Shown: one piece after another, positions 33,620-45,075 of the stretch
Layout: every line of letters starts with the position of its first letter
Numbering within the stretch: the first letter of the stretch is position 1
Source of the DNA: Streptantibioticus ferralitis
Lineage (GTDB): Bacteria; Actinomycetota; Actinomycetes; Streptomycetales; Streptomycetaceae
DNA: 64,000 bases
Direction of reading: 5' to 3'
Assembly (NCBI RefSeq): GCF_029223525.1
Contig: NZ_JARHTQ010000012.1
Coordinates: forward strand, 166,672-230,671
Notes under the pieces: generated by a model
What the model saw: the letters and a program-made list of their open reading frames with translations, nothing else
Databases searched by the model: none
What the model was told of the DNA's origin: nothing
Translations under genes and position numbers: made by a program

Positions 33620-34879
33620 GTGCCCGCAGACCTCGCCATCCTCGGCCTCCACCAATTCGGTCTCCCACTCGCCCAAGCGGCGGCCGCGAGCGGCATCGGC
33701 GTCATCGGCTACGACACCGACCAAGCCGTCGTCGACGGGCTGAACACCGGCCGCTCCCCGATCGACGGGCTCTCCGCCGCCGGGGTGCGCAGGATGCTCG
33801 CCGCCGGATTCCGGGCCACCAGCGACCCGGCGGCGCTCGGCCGCGCCCGTACCGCCGTGATCTGCGCACCGACGCCGCTGGGCGAGGACCGCGCGCTGGA
33901 CCTGTCGGCCGTCGCCGAGGCCGCCCGTACGCTCGCCGCCCACCTGCGCCCGCACACCACCGTCATCCTCGAATCGACCACCTACCCGGGAACCACCGAG
34001 GAATTCCTGCGCGGCATCCTCGAAGACGGCTCCGGACTGCGCGCCGGACGCGACTTCCACCTGGCGTACTCGCCCAACCGCCTCGACCCGGGCAACCGCG
34101 CCCACGGCATCGCCAACACCCCCAAGGTCATCGGAGGACTCACCTCCGCCTGCACCGAGGCCGCCGCCGCCTTCTACGGCCGGATCACCGAACGGGTGGT
34201 ACGCGCCCGCGGGCTGCGCGAGGCCGAGGCCGTCAAACTGCTGGAAACCAACTACCGGCAGGTGAACATCGCACTCGTCAACGAGATGGCGGTCTTCTGC
34301 CACGACGCGGGCATCGACCTGTGGGACGTGATCCGTTGCGCGGAGACCAAGCCGTTCGGCTTCCAGGCGTTCCGCCCCGGCCCCGGCGTCGGCGGCCACG
34401 GTGTGGCGCTCGACCCCAACTACCTGTCGTACAAGGTCCGCACCCTGGGATATCCACTGCGGGTGGTGGAGCTCGCACAGGAGGTCAACGGACGCATGCC
34501 GCGCTACGTCGTACAGCGCTGCGCCACACTGCTCAACGAGCACGGCAAGTCGGTGCGCGGCGCCCGAGTGCTGCTGCTCGGCGTCACCTACAAGGCCGAC
34601 CTCGCCGACCAGGAGGGCGCCCCCGCGCGGGAGATCGGCTCCCGGCTGATGGAACTGGGCGCGGCACTGAGCTACCACGATCCCTATGTGCCGGAGTGGC
34701 GCGTCATGGACCGGCCGGTGCCCCGCGCCGACTCGCTGTGGGAGGCCGCCGCGGACGCCGACCTCACGGTGCTGCTCCAGCACCACCGCACGTACGACCT
34801 GCAAGGCCTGGCCGTCAAGGCCCAGTTGCTGCTCGACACCCGTGGCGCGACACCGGCGGGCGCCGCGGCCCGGCTGTGA
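33620..34879 (+). CDS. UDP-glucose/GDP-mannose dehydrogenase family protein lacking the catalytic Cys
   Basis: A 419-residue member of the nucleotide-sugar 6-dehydrogenase family, which normally makes uronic acids. The family segments ESTTYPGTTEE, YSPNRLDPGN, KLLETNYRQVNIALVNE and LLGVTYKADLADQEGAPA are all present, so the three-domain fold is kept. Two key features differ. The NAD motif usually read as GLGYVGLP is GLHQFGLP, and the invariant catalytic Cys of the GGHC-type segment is Gly261 (GVGGHGVALDPNYL). Oxidation through a thiohemiacetal should therefore be impossible. The GTG start follows GGAGAGGA. It may be a regulatory or repurposed homologue. Confidence 0.85.
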   Translation: MPADLAILGLHQFGLPLAQAAAASGIGVIGYDTDQAVVDGLNTGRSPIDGLSAAGVRRMLAAGFRATSDPAALGRARTAVICAPTPLGEDRALDLSAVAEAARTLAAHLRPHTTVILESTTYPGTTEEFLRGILEDGSGLRAGRDFHLAYSPNRLDPGNRAHGIANTPKVIGGLTSACTEAAAAFYGRITERVVRARGLREAEAVKLLETNYRQVNIALVNEMAVFCHDAGIDLWDVIRCAETKPFGFQAFRPGPGVGGHGVALDPNYLSYKVRTLGYPLRVVELAQEVNGRMPRYVVQRCATLLNEHGKSVRGARVLLLGVTYKADLADQEGAPAREIGSRLMELGAALSYHDPYVPEWRVMDRPVPRADSLWEAAADADLTVLLQHHRTYDLQGLAVKAQLLLDTRGATPAGAAARL

Positions 34880-34889
34880 ACCCGCCCGG

Positions 34890-37130
34890 TCAGCGTCGGC
34901 CTGCGCGGCGCGCCTGGCGCATCTTGTACGCGCCCGCGAGCAGCGCCAACAGCACCCCGCCCGCGATGATCGCCACCGCGCCCAGCGAGAACTTGCGGAC
35001 GGTCACCCGGAAGGTGAGCGGATCGCCCCACGGCCTGCCGTTGGCCTTGGTGTAGAGCCGCGCGGTGACCTGCACCGGGCCGTTGGTGTGCGCCTCTACC
35101 TTGATCTGCTCGGTGTGGTTGGCGGCGGGGGGCGCCGAGATGGGGATCACCGGATTGTCGACCGTCAACCGGCCGGGAATGGAGGACCTGACCCGCAACT
35201 CCAGCCCGGCCAGGCTCTGTTGCAGCCCGTTGGCGACCGTGACCGGCACCGATGCCGAACCGCCCGCCACGGTGACCGTGCCGACCTTCGGCAGCAGGTG
35301 CACCGAGGCGATCGAGTTGTCCACGTACGCCTCCGCCCCCTGGGAGTACGACTCGGCGCCCTGTGTGTTGGCCCGCCAGCCGGTGGAGACCGCCCGCAGC
35401 ATCGCCCGGTGCACCGCGCCCGTGGTGCGGTCCGGGTCGGACAGCACCTGCGCCAACGCGTCCAGATCCGGCTGGATGCTGTCCACCGCCTTGATGTCCT
35501 GCGTCGACAGTTCGGTGTCCCGCAGTTCCTGCGGATAGTCGCTCACCGGGCCGACCGACGCGGACGGCGGCTTGTCGGAGACCTGGTCGGGTGCGACCAG
35601 ATGGATCCATCCCGCGGCGCTCGCCGCCTTCAACGCCTCGGACAGCGCCTGCGCCGCCTGCCCGGTCAGCTGCCGCGGCGGTACGACCACCAGCCCGCCC
35701 GGGGAGTCGGACGAGCGGCGCTGGGCGTCCAGCAGATCTCCGAGCAGTTCCTGACGGGCCGCCATCCCCTCGCCCTCGCCGGACAGGTCCCGCTCCAGCA
35801 CCGCGTCCGACGCCGGATCGCCCACCAGGGCGGTCGTCGCGCCGCCCAGCGACACCCGCGGCTGCGAGGTCCCGGTGGACAGCCCGTTCCCGGAGGAGAC
35901 CACGGTGGTCAGACCGAGCCTCCCGGTGAGCGAGACGATCGACCGGTCCACCGCGCCGCCGTACGGCCACGCCACATCGGTACGCGCCGAGGCGCCCAGC
36001 GTGCCGGCGGTGACCTCGCCGCCCAGCCGTACCGCGGGCCCGAGTTGGGCGCTCAAACCGTCACCACCGGAACCGTTGTGGGCGATGGAGGCCAGATCCG
36101 GATCGGCGTACGGCAGGGCGGACACCGTGTGCCCCTGCACCGCGCTCCGCACGGCGGTCAGCCAGGCGGCCGCCAGCTTGTCGCCGGTGCCCTTCCGGCT
36201 GTCCTGCGGATTGCTGCTGTCCGGGGTCTTGGCCACCTGGTAGCCGCTCGCCATCGACTTCGCCTCGTCCAACAGACCCGGATCGGCCACCCAGATGACG
36301 GGCAGGCCCGCGCCCGCAGCGACCACCTGCCACAGTCTGCCGCCGTTCTTGAACGCGCCCGCCAACGCGTCGTCCCGGAACACCGGTTTGGCGTTCTCGC
36401 CCGTACCGAGCGAAACCGCCTCCATGTGCGGGGTGTCGGACAGCGGCCAGAGCACGGCGACGTTCAGCGGCTGCCCACCGGCGTTCGGCGGGTACCACGG
36501 CAGATGTGTGCGCAACAGCCCCAGCACCGTGCCGTCCCCGCCGGCGAGGGCGACGCTGAGCCGGTAGTCCCGCGCGGCGGACAGGCCGAGCGCGGAAACC
36601 GGCACCTTGAGGGTGAACGGCAGGCTCTCACCGGGCACAAGTGAGGCGACGTCCTCGGTGTGCCCGGCGATCTCGCCCTCCTGGTCGACCCGCACCCCCA
36701 GGTGGGCGCCGGTGAACTGGCGGGTCGTGTTGTTGACCAGACGTCCGGTGACGGTGACCGTCGCGTCGGGCTTGGGCACGGCCGGGGACAGCGTGTCGAG
36801 GACGATGCCGACCGGGTACGTGGCGCCGCCGTCCTGGCTGTCCAGGGGCGCCTGCGCGGCCGCGGCCGGGGCACCCACGCCGTCCGTCGCACCGGGGGCG
36901 CCCAGGGCGAGCATCGCCAGGGGACCCACGATGAGTCCGCCGAGCAGGGCGGCGAGGCCCACCAGCACCACGGCGCGCAGGGCATGGCCGCGCGCCCCCG
37001 CACTCCCCTGACCGCTGGCAGGGGCATCCCCAACGCCGTATGCCACGTGGCCACGTACCCCCGTCCGCGTTTGCCGTCGTCTGCTCCACTCAACGCGCGA
37101 TGGACCACTCGCGTCACTTGCCGCGGGCAT
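34890..37130 (-). CDS. Large membrane-anchored envelope protein (DUF6049-like)
   Basis: A 746-residue protein with an N-terminal membrane helix after a basic stretch (about 48-70), a large extracytoplasmic part, and a C-terminal helix (about 715-735) with a basic cytoplasmic tail. The extracytoplasmic part begins and ends with beta-rich segments and has a central mixed region. The architecture and tail resemble the DUF6049 proteins of actinomycetes, which otherwise lie near murJ. I recognise no catalytic motif. It is upstream of nothing on its strand; its start is 36 bases beyond the MreB-like gene's stop, so the two are probably co-transcribed. The dehydrogenase homologue converges on it with a ten-base gap. 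Confidence 0.6.
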   Translation of the reverse strand: MPAASDASGPSRVEWSRRRQTRTGVRGHVAYGVGDAPASGQGSAGARGHALRAVVLVGLAALLGGLIVGPLAMLALGAPGATDGVGAPAAAAQAPLDSQDGGATYPVGIVLDTLSPAVPKPDATVTVTGRLVNNTTRQFTGAHLGVRVDQEGEIAGHTEDVASLVPGESLPFTLKVPVSALGLSAARDYRLSVALAGGDGTVLGLLRTHLPWYPPNAGGQPLNVAVLWPLSDTPHMEAVSLGTGENAKPVFRDDALAGAFKNGGRLWQVVAAGAGLPVIWVADPGLLDEAKSMASGYQVAKTPDSSNPQDSRKGTGDKLAAAWLTAVRSAVQGHTVSALPYADPDLASIAHNGSGGDGLSAQLGPAVRLGGEVTAGTLGASARTDVAWPYGGAVDRSIVSLTGRLGLTTVVSSGNGLSTGTSQPRVSLGGATTALVGDPASDAVLERDLSGEGEGMAARQELLGDLLDAQRRSSDSPGGLVVVPPRQLTGQAAQALSEALKAASAAGWIHLVAPDQVSDKPPSASVGPVSDYPQELRDTELSTQDIKAVDSIQPDLDALAQVLSDPDRTTGAVHRAMLRAVSTGWRANTQGAESYSQGAEAYVDNSIASVHLLPKVGTVTVAGGSASVPVTVANGLQQSLAGLELRVRSSIPGRLTVDNPVIPISAPPAANHTEQIKVEAHTNGPVQVTARLYTKANGRPWGDPLTFRVTVRKFSLGAVAIIAGGVLLALLAGAYKMRQARRAGRR

Positions 37131-37166
37131 CAGCGGGGTGACGCCGCGTCCGAACGGACGACGACG

Positions 37167-38417
37167 TCAGACCCGCGCCACGGTGTACGTGTACGAGGGC
37201 GGTATGGCATCCAACACCCGCCTCAGCGCGCCGAAGTCCTCAACGCACCTGCCGGTACCGATCGCCACGCAGTCCAACGGATCGTCGGCGACGATGACCG
37301 GCATCTGCAGTTCCGTACGCAGCCGCTCGTCCAGGCCGCGCAGCAGCGCACCACCGCCGGTGAGCACGATGCCGCGGTCCATGATGTCGCCGGCCAACTC
37401 GGGCGGGCACAGGTCGAGGGTGTGGCGTACGGCGTCGATGATCGAGTCGACCGGTTCGCTGATCGCGCGCCGCACCTGCTCGGCGTCCAGTTCCAGGGTC
37501 TTCGGCAGCCCGCTGACCTGGTCCCGGCCGCGCAGCCGACAGCGCTCGGTACGAGGAAGCGTCTGGGTGACCTCCACCTCGCCGCCGACACCGTCCGGCT
37601 CGTCGCCGCGCTCGTCCCGCGGCCCGACGCCGAACACGGGCCGGCCGTCCAGCCGCTGGCCCAGTGCGTCGTCCAGCTCCCGGTCCAGCTCAGGGTCCAG
37701 CTCCTGGTCGAGTTCCCGGTCCAGCCTGTCCAGCCGGACCGGCCAGGAGCCCGCGGCGGCGGCCGAGCCGATGGTCATCTTCACCTCCTCGGCGGTGCGC
37801 TCCCCGATGATCAGCGAGTGCTCGCGCCGCACGTACGACATGATCGCGGCGTCGATCGCGTCACCGGCGGTACGCACCGAGCGGGCCGCGACGATACCGC
37901 CGAGCGAGACCACCGCGACCTCCGTGGTGCCGCCGCCGATGTCCACCACCATGGAACCTATGGGGTCGCTCACCGGGAGGCCCGCGCCTATCGCCGCCGC
38001 CATCGGCTCCTCGATCAGATGGACCTGGCGAGCACCCGCGGAGGTCGCGGCCTCGACGACCGCCCGCCGCTCCACACCGGTGATCCCCGACGGCACGCAG
38101 ACCACCACCCGCGGGCGCGCGTAGCGCCTGCTGCCCGCCACCTTGCGGATGAAGTGGGCGAGCATCCGCTCGGCCATCTCGAAATCGGCTATCACCCCGT
38201 CGCGCAGCGGACGGACCGCCACGATGTGCGTCGGGGTTCGGCCAATAGTGGACTTCGCCTCGGTGCCCACGCTGACCACCTCGCCACTGACGGCGTTGAC
38301 GGCCACCACTGACGGCTCGTTGAGCACGACTCCCTGTCCTCGGACGTACACCAACGTGTTGGCGGTGCCGAGGTCAATACCCATGTCACGACCGGAGAAC
38401 GTCTTCTTTTGCGCCAT
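37167..38417 (-). CDS. MreB/Mbl-like actin with a long insertion
   Basis: A 416-residue actin-family protein. It has the phosphate-binding motifs MGIDLGTANTLVYV (about 12-25) and VVDIGGGTTEVAVVSLGG, the connecting LIEEPMAAAIGAGLP, and the adenosine motif GIVLTGGGALLRGLDERL. MreB normally has about 340 residues; the surplus is a 75-residue insertion (about 220-294, bases 37535-37760) between MTIGSA and LRGRDQVSGLPKT. The insertion starts with LDRELDQELDPELDREL-type repeats and is highly acidic. The ATG at 38417 has no ribosome site; a GTG two codons upstream is possible. It may organise wall synthesis in hyphae or spores. Confidence 0.9.
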   Translation of the reverse strand: MAQKKTFSGRDMGIDLGTANTLVYVRGQGVVLNEPSVVAVNAVSGEVVSVGTEAKSTIGRTPTHIVAVRPLRDGVIADFEMAERMLAHFIRKVAGSRRYARPRVVVCVPSGITGVERRAVVEAATSAGARQVHLIEEPMAAAIGAGLPVSDPIGSMVVDIGGGTTEVAVVSLGGIVAARSVRTAGDAIDAAIMSYVRREHSLIIGERTAEEVKMTIGSAAAAGSWPVRLDRLDRELDQELDPELDRELDDALGQRLDGRPVFGVGPRDERGDEPDGVGGEVEVTQTLPRTERCRLRGRDQVSGLPKTLELDAEQVRRAISEPVDSIIDAVRHTLDLCPPELAGDIMDRGIVLTGGGALLRGLDERLRTELQMPVIVADDPLDCVAIGTGRCVEDFGALRRVLDAIPPSYTYTVARV

Positions 38418-38569
38418 AAACACTAAGTATTGCCATAGTCGTATTTGCCCGCCCCTTGAGCGGCAGGTGGCCCAACGCCTCCACCGCGCTGTCGCGGCCG
38501 AGCTCTTGAGGCGCTGTCAGAGGCGACTGCTAGCCTCTGGCCGAAAACTCACACACGGGGGACAACTAC

Positions 38570-39223
38570 ATGAGCCAGCCCTGGCAGCAGCCATCCGCCA
38601 ACAACCCGTACGCCCAGCCGGGGTACGGGCAGCAGCCGCAGGCGCAGCCGTCGTACGCCCAACCGCAGCCCCACCCCCAGCAGGGCTACGGCTACCCGCA
38701 GGCCGCACCGCAGAGCCAGCCTCAGGCCCAGGCCGCGCCCGGCGGCTACCCGCCGCCCGCCGCCCCGTACCCGGCGCAGTCCGCACCGCCGGTAGCCGTC
38801 ATACCCCCGCGCCCGGACAACGTGGGTGCGGGCGTCCTGGCCGGTCTCGGCACGGCGGTGGGCACCATGCTGCTCTACGCCGCCATCATCCGGTTCACCA
38901 ACCATGAGATCGGGTACGTGGCGCTCGCCGTCGGGCTCCTCATAGGCGCCGCGATGGGCAAGGCAGGCGGTCGCAATGCCGTACTGCCGGTGCTCGGCAT
39001 CGTCTTCTCACTGCTCGCGGTCTGGTTCGGCCAGCTCGTCGGCATCGCCTGGCTGGCCACCCACGAGGCCCCGGGGCTGTCGTTCACCCACCTGTTCTTC
39101 GGCCAGTTCGGTGATCTGCTGAAGGCCTGGAAGGACAACCTCGGCGCGAAGGACTTCCTCTTCTTCGCGATAGCCGGCCTTGAGGGTTGGGCCATCACCC
39201 GCCGGGTGGGCCACAACCGCTGA
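38570..39223 (+). CDS. Membrane protein with Gln/Pro/Tyr-rich N-terminus
   Basis: A 217-residue protein. The first 85 residues are low-complexity, dominated by Gln, Pro, Tyr and Ala, and should be a disordered cytoplasmic segment. Four hydrophobic segments follow (about 90-112, 120-137, 142-165 and 196-210). The ATG follows GGGGGACAACTAC. The family is not recognised; similar tails occur in many Streptomyces membrane proteins of unknown role. It is divergent from the MreB-like gene with a 150-base gap. Confidence 0.75.
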   Translation: MSQPWQQPSANNPYAQPGYGQQPQAQPSYAQPQPHPQQGYGYPQAAPQSQPQAQAAPGGYPPPAAPYPAQSAPPVAVIPPRPDNVGAGVLAGLGTAVGTMLLYAAIIRFTNHEIGYVALAVGLLIGAAMGKAGGRNAVLPVLGIVFSLLAVWFGQLVGIAWLATHEAPGLSFTHLFFGQFGDLLKAWKDNLGAKDFLFFAIAGLEGWAITRRVGHNR

Positions 39224-39239
39224 GCCCGTCCCCGTACGC

Positions 39240-39281
39240 ACGAAGGGGCCCCGGACTCAGACGAGTCCGGGGCCCCTTCGT
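39240..39281. terminator. Strong bidirectional terminator
   Basis: ACGAAGGGGCCCCGGACTC (39240-39258) and its exact complement (39263-39281) form a 19-bp stem with an AGAC loop. It separates the membrane-protein gene from convergent guaB3. Confidence 0.9.
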
Positions 39282-39288
39282 CACCGTG

Positions 39289-40413
39289 TCAGCGGTGTCC
39301 GGCCACCGGGGCGACGGTGACCTCGACCCGCTGGAACTCCTTGAGCTCCGAGTAACCGGTGGTCGCCATCGCGCGGCGCAGCGCGCCGAAGAAGTTCATC
39401 GACCCGTCCGGCGCGTGCGAGGGACCGAGCAGGATCTCCTCGGTGGTCCCGGCCGCGCCGAGGTTCATCCGCTTGCCGCGCGGCAGTTCCTCGTGCACCG
39501 CCTCCATGCCCCAGTGGAAGCCCCGGCCCGGCGCGTCGGTGGCGCGCGCCAGCGGCGAACCCATCATCACCGCGTCCGCACCACAGGCGATGGCCTTCGG
39601 CAGATCACCGCTGGAGCCGAAGCCGCCGTCCGCGATGACATGCACATACCGGCCGCCGGACTCGTCCATGTAGTCGCGCCGCGCCGCCGCCACATCGGCG
39701 ACCGCGGTCGCCATCGGCACCTGGATGCCCAGCACGTTGCGCGTGGTGTGCGCCGCGCCGCCGCCGAAGCCGACCAGCACACCCGCCGCACCGGTACGCA
39801 TCAGGTGCAGCGCCGCGGTGTACGTGGCACAGCCGCCGACGATGACCGGCACGTCCAACTCGTAGATGAACTGCTTGAGGTTGAGCGGCTCGTGCGAACC
39901 CGACACATGCTCGGCCGACACCGTGGTACCGCGGATCACGAACAGGTCCACACCCGCGTCCACCACGGCCTTGGAGAACTGCGCGGTGCGCTGCGGCGAG
40001 AGTGCGGCCGCGGTGACCACGCCCGCGTCGCGCACCTCCTTGATCCGCTGGCCGATCAGGTCCTCGCGGATCGGGGCCGCGTAGATCTCCTGCAGCCGCC
40101 GGGTCGCGGAGCTGTCGTCCAGCTCGGCGATCTCGGCGAGCAGCGGCTCCGGGTCCTCGTACCGCGTCCACAGGCCTTCGAGGTTGAGCACGCCCAGGCC
40201 ACCGAGGTTGCCGATCCGGATCGCGGTCTCCGGGGAGACCACCGAGTCCATCGGGGCGGCGAGGAACGGCAGCTCGAAGCGGTAGGCATCGATCTGCCAG
40301 GCGATCGAGACCTCCTTGGGGTCCCGGGTGCGCCGGCTCGGGACGACGGCGATGTCGTCGAATGCGTAGGCCCTGCGGCCGCGCTTGCCCCGCCCGATCT
40401 CGATCTCAGTCAC
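39289..40413 (-). CDS. guaB3: GuaB3-family IMP dehydrogenase-related protein
   Basis: A 374-residue TIM-barrel protein of the IMP dehydrogenase/GMP reductase superfamily without CBS domains, as is typical for GuaB3. The N-terminal GRRAYAFDDIAVVPSRRTRDP is family-specific. GGCATYTAALHLMRTGAAGV and the IADGGFG segment match the phosphate-binding parts of the barrel. The active-site region contains a TTRNVLG stretch. The GTG start follows AAAGGCG. It is directly downstream of guaB on the same strand with a terminator between them, so the genes are neighbours but probably not one transcript. Whether it oxidises IMP or acts otherwise is not shown by sequence. Confidence 0.9.
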   Translation of the reverse strand: MTEIEIGRGKRGRRAYAFDDIAVVPSRRTRDPKEVSIAWQIDAYRFELPFLAAPMDSVVSPETAIRIGNLGGLGVLNLEGLWTRYEDPEPLLAEIAELDDSSATRRLQEIYAAPIREDLIGQRIKEVRDAGVVTAAALSPQRTAQFSKAVVDAGVDLFVIRGTTVSAEHVSGSHEPLNLKQFIYELDVPVIVGGCATYTAALHLMRTGAAGVLVGFGGGAAHTTRNVLGIQVPMATAVADVAAARRDYMDESGGRYVHVIADGGFGSSGDLPKAIACGADAVMMGSPLARATDAPGRGFHWGMEAVHEELPRGKRMNLGAAGTTEEILLGPSHAPDGSMNFFGALRRAMATTGYSELKEFQRVEVTVAPVAGHR

Positions 40414-40469
40414 TGTTCGCCTTTCTTCGTGGCCTGCCCGTCCAGTATCCCTGAGATGAGACGGCAGGA

Positions 40470-40503
40470 GTGAGCCCGCGCCCCTTGCGGGACGCGGGCT
40501 CAC
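40470..40503. terminator. Terminator after guaB
   Basis: GTGAGCCCGCG (40470-40480) and CGCGGGCTCAC (40493-40503) form an 11-bp stem around a 12-base loop, 21 bases past the guaB stop on the minus strand. Confidence 0.85.
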
Positions 40504-40523
40504 CGCCGTCGGACGGTCCAGCG

Positions 40524-42852
<2,329 letters not shown>

Positions 42853-43603
42853 CGGTCCATGGTGCCTTGCCGCCGGAGGATTCGCGGCACCGCGCCCGGA
42901 GTCGTGCGCCGAAGCGTTATCGGACGGTGTCCCGGAACCGCCCGGTGGCGCGGCCGAGTTGCGCTCCTGAGGGCCGCCTTCGGCGGATGGCGGAACGTGA
43001 GGCGGAACACCCTGGGCGCGCGGCGGGGCACTGTCGCCGGGGGGCGGCGCGGCCGCCTCGTGCGGCGGTGCGTCGACGTGCTGGGGTGATGCGCTCGCTG
43101 CCGTGATGTCGCGCACCCCGTGTCCCTCCCGCGCGCCCTTGCCCTCTAGTGCCGACGACTCCAGCGCCGTTCCCGCCGGTGGAACCGCCAAACCCTGACC
43201 GCCCCGCTCGCCTCTGGCCTCCGGCGAGGGTGCCGCCATCACCACAAACCCTGGCGGAAGCGCTCCACACTGCCCCGCCCGTCCGTCGCCCACCACCGGC
43301 GCTGCCGGAGGCGCTGCGCGCAGCCCCGCTCGCCGGTCCCCGAGGAAGTCCATACCCCAAGGATGCGTCCTCGCGCGAGCATCCGGAACTTCACGCCGCT
43401 GTCGATGCCCCGACCGGTCCTCGGCACACCGCCGGTACCGGGCCGCTCGCCCTGATCCGGGCGAGCGCCGCCGCGTGCGGGACGACCGGCCACGACGACG
43501 GACCGCGCCTCGGCCGAGGGTGGCGGCGCCGGGAACCGCCACACCGAAGGCCAGGGGCTGACGGGACGATGTCCCCCGTTGACAGCGGCGCACGGCGCGG
43601 ACC
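42853..43603. other. 750-bp spacer between the sigma factor and bldM, no gene seen
   Basis: An open frame runs through on the minus strand in phase with the sigma-factor gene. It encodes Pro/Ala/Gly-rich sequence with poor third-position bias, so it looks non-coding or like a long untranslated leader. A Pro-rich frame on the plus strand (about 43149-43540) has no ribosome site and is equally unconvincing. The sigma-factor promoter is presumably here, but no clear box was found. Confidence 0.5.
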
Positions 43604-44215
43604 TCAGCGCACCAGGCCCCAGCGGAAACCGAGTGCCACCGCGTGCGCCCGGTCGGACGCCCCCAGCTTCTTGAACAGCCGGCGGGCGTGCGTCTTGACC
43701 GTGTCCTCGGAGAGGAACAGCTCACGGCCGATCTCCGCGTTGGAGCGGCCGTGGCTCATGCCCTCCAGCACCTGGATCTCGCGCGCGGTCAGGGTGGGCG
43801 CCGCGCCCATCTCGGCCGAGCGCAGTCTGCGCGGCGCCAGCCGCCACGTCGGGTCGGCCAGCGCCTGGGTGACGGTGGCCCGCAGTTCGGCGCGCGAGGC
43901 GTCCTTGTGCAGATAGCCGCGGGCACCCGCGGCGACCGCGAGCGCCACCCCGTCGAGGTCCTCCGCGACGGTCAGCATGATGATGCGTGCGCCGGGGTCC
44001 GCGGACAGCAGCCGCCGCACGGTTTCGACACCTCCGAGGCCGGGCATCCGGACATCCATAAGGATGAGATCGGAACGGTCGGCGCCCCAGCGGCGGAGGA
44101 CTTCCTCGCCGTTGGCCGCCGTCGTCACGCGCTCGACGCCGGGCACGGTCGCGACCGCACGGCGAAGCGCTTCTCGGGCGAGCGGGGAGTCGTCGCAGAC
44201 GAGGACGGATGTCAT
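43604..44215 (-). CDS. bldM: Developmental response regulator BldM
   Basis: A 203-residue NarL/FixJ-type response regulator that matches BldM, which is needed for aerial mycelium formation in Streptomyces. The receiver domain has the acidic pair in VLVCDDSP and Asp54 in ILMDVRMPG. The LuxR-type DNA-binding domain (about 140-200) includes [15 protein letters not shown] and [16 protein letters not shown]. BldM is known to act as a homodimer or with WhiI, apparently without classical phosphorylation; that is family knowledge. The ATG follows GGAGGGCGGTC. It is divergent from whiD, the standard arrangement, and is preceded by a consensus sigma-BldN promoter. Confidence 0.97.
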   Translation of the reverse strand: MTSVLVCDDSPLAREALRRAVATVPGVERVTTAANGEEVLRRWGADRSDLILMDVRMPGLGGVETVRRLLSADPGARIIMLTVAEDLDGVALAVAAGARGYLHKDASRAELRATVTQALADPTWRLAPRRLRSAEMGAAPTLTAREIQVLEGMSHGRSNAEIGRELFLSEDTVKTHARRLFKKLGASDRAHAVALGFRWGLVR

Positions 44216-44338
44216 GACCGCCCTCCGTAGCTGATCCGCGTCACGTTGAGCCTCCAGGCTGGTACGAATCGTCACCGGTGGGGCTGACGGCTTGAGGCAC
44301 TTGCCCGATCGCCTCGCCGCCCAACCACCTCCGCACTC

Positions 44339-44366
44339 TCAACGACGCTCACTCGAAAGAGTTACG
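44339..44366 (-). promoter_or_regulatory. Sigma-BldN promoter of bldM (bldMp1)
   Basis: On the minus strand CGTAAC (44366-44361) and CGTTGA (44344-44339) are exactly 16 bases apart. This matches the CGTAAC-N16-CGTTGA promoter known for sigma-BldN upstream of bldM. Transcription should start near 44331, leaving a leader of about 115 bases. Confidence 0.88.
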
Positions 44367-44769
44367 GAGTCTGGCAGCTGTCGTCGATACTCTACGTGAT
44401 CACCACAACACGGATCGGCTACACCGCTCCACCAACCGTTGCATCACACCCCCCGGCGGAGCGCTACGGGCGCGCACGGCGAGCGCGACGGCGCCGGTTC
44501 GACCGACCGCGCCCACCGACCGGACACTCCCGGGCGCCCCGGGCGCCGCACACCTCGGACGGCGGAACGGCGCCGGAGCCGACGTCGAGCCCGACACCTG
44601 GGCCTAACGCCCGATTTTGAACTATTTGGCGGCTTTTTTTACCAAGTGGGGATGTTGAGACTAGATTGGCAATCAGTCATATTTACATCCAGTTGCATGC
44701 CAAATGTGCGCGGATGTGCACCGCCGCGGGCAGCACGTCCCGCAGGCAGACCTTCCGAGGGGATGAGCG
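44367..44769. promoter_or_regulatory. bldM-whiD divergent regulatory region
   Basis: The space holds no gene. Its whiD-proximal part (44615-44710) is unusually AT-rich for this genome, with a run of eight T at 44632-44639. TTGAGA at 44655-44660 and CATATT at 44678-44683 are 17 bases apart, a plausible whiD promoter giving an 80-base leader. In Streptomyces this region receives sigma-WhiG, WhiA and BldM inputs; I could not assign those sites by eye. Confidence 0.5.
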
Positions 44770-45075
44770 ATGGCAGATTTCTCCCGACTCCCTGGCCCCA
44801 ACGCCGACCTGTGGGACTGGCAACTGGTGGCCGCCTGCCGCGGCGTCGACAGCTCCCTGTTCTTCCACCCGGAGGGCGAGCGCGGCGCGGCTCGCAGCTC
44901 CCGCGAGGCCGCCGCCAAGGAGGTGTGCATGCGCTGCCCGGTCCGCGCGGCGTGCGCGGCTCATGCACTGGCGGTGCGTGAGCCGTACGGCGTCTGGGGC
45001 GGACTCACCGAGGATGAGCGCGAGGAGATGATGGGCCGTTCGCGGAACCGGCTGATCAGCAGCCCGAGCAACTGA
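44770..45075 (+). CDS. whiD: Wbl-family iron-sulfur regulator WhiD
   Basis: A 101-residue Wbl protein that matches WhiD, required for late spore development. The four Fe-S ligands are Cys23, Cys53, Cys56 and Cys62, in the family spacing C-x29-C-x2-C-x5-C, and the G[VI]WGG turn (GVWGGLTEDERE) follows. Wbl proteins bind region 4 of the principal sigma factor through this turn. The ATG follows GAGGGGATGAGCG. The C-terminal tail after SRNRLI is short. It is divergent from bldM. Confidence 0.95.
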   Translation: MADFSRLPGPNADLWDWQLVAACRGVDSSLFFHPEGERGAARSSREAAAKEVCMRCPVRAACAAHALAVREPYGVWGGLTEDEREEMMGRSRNRLISSPSN

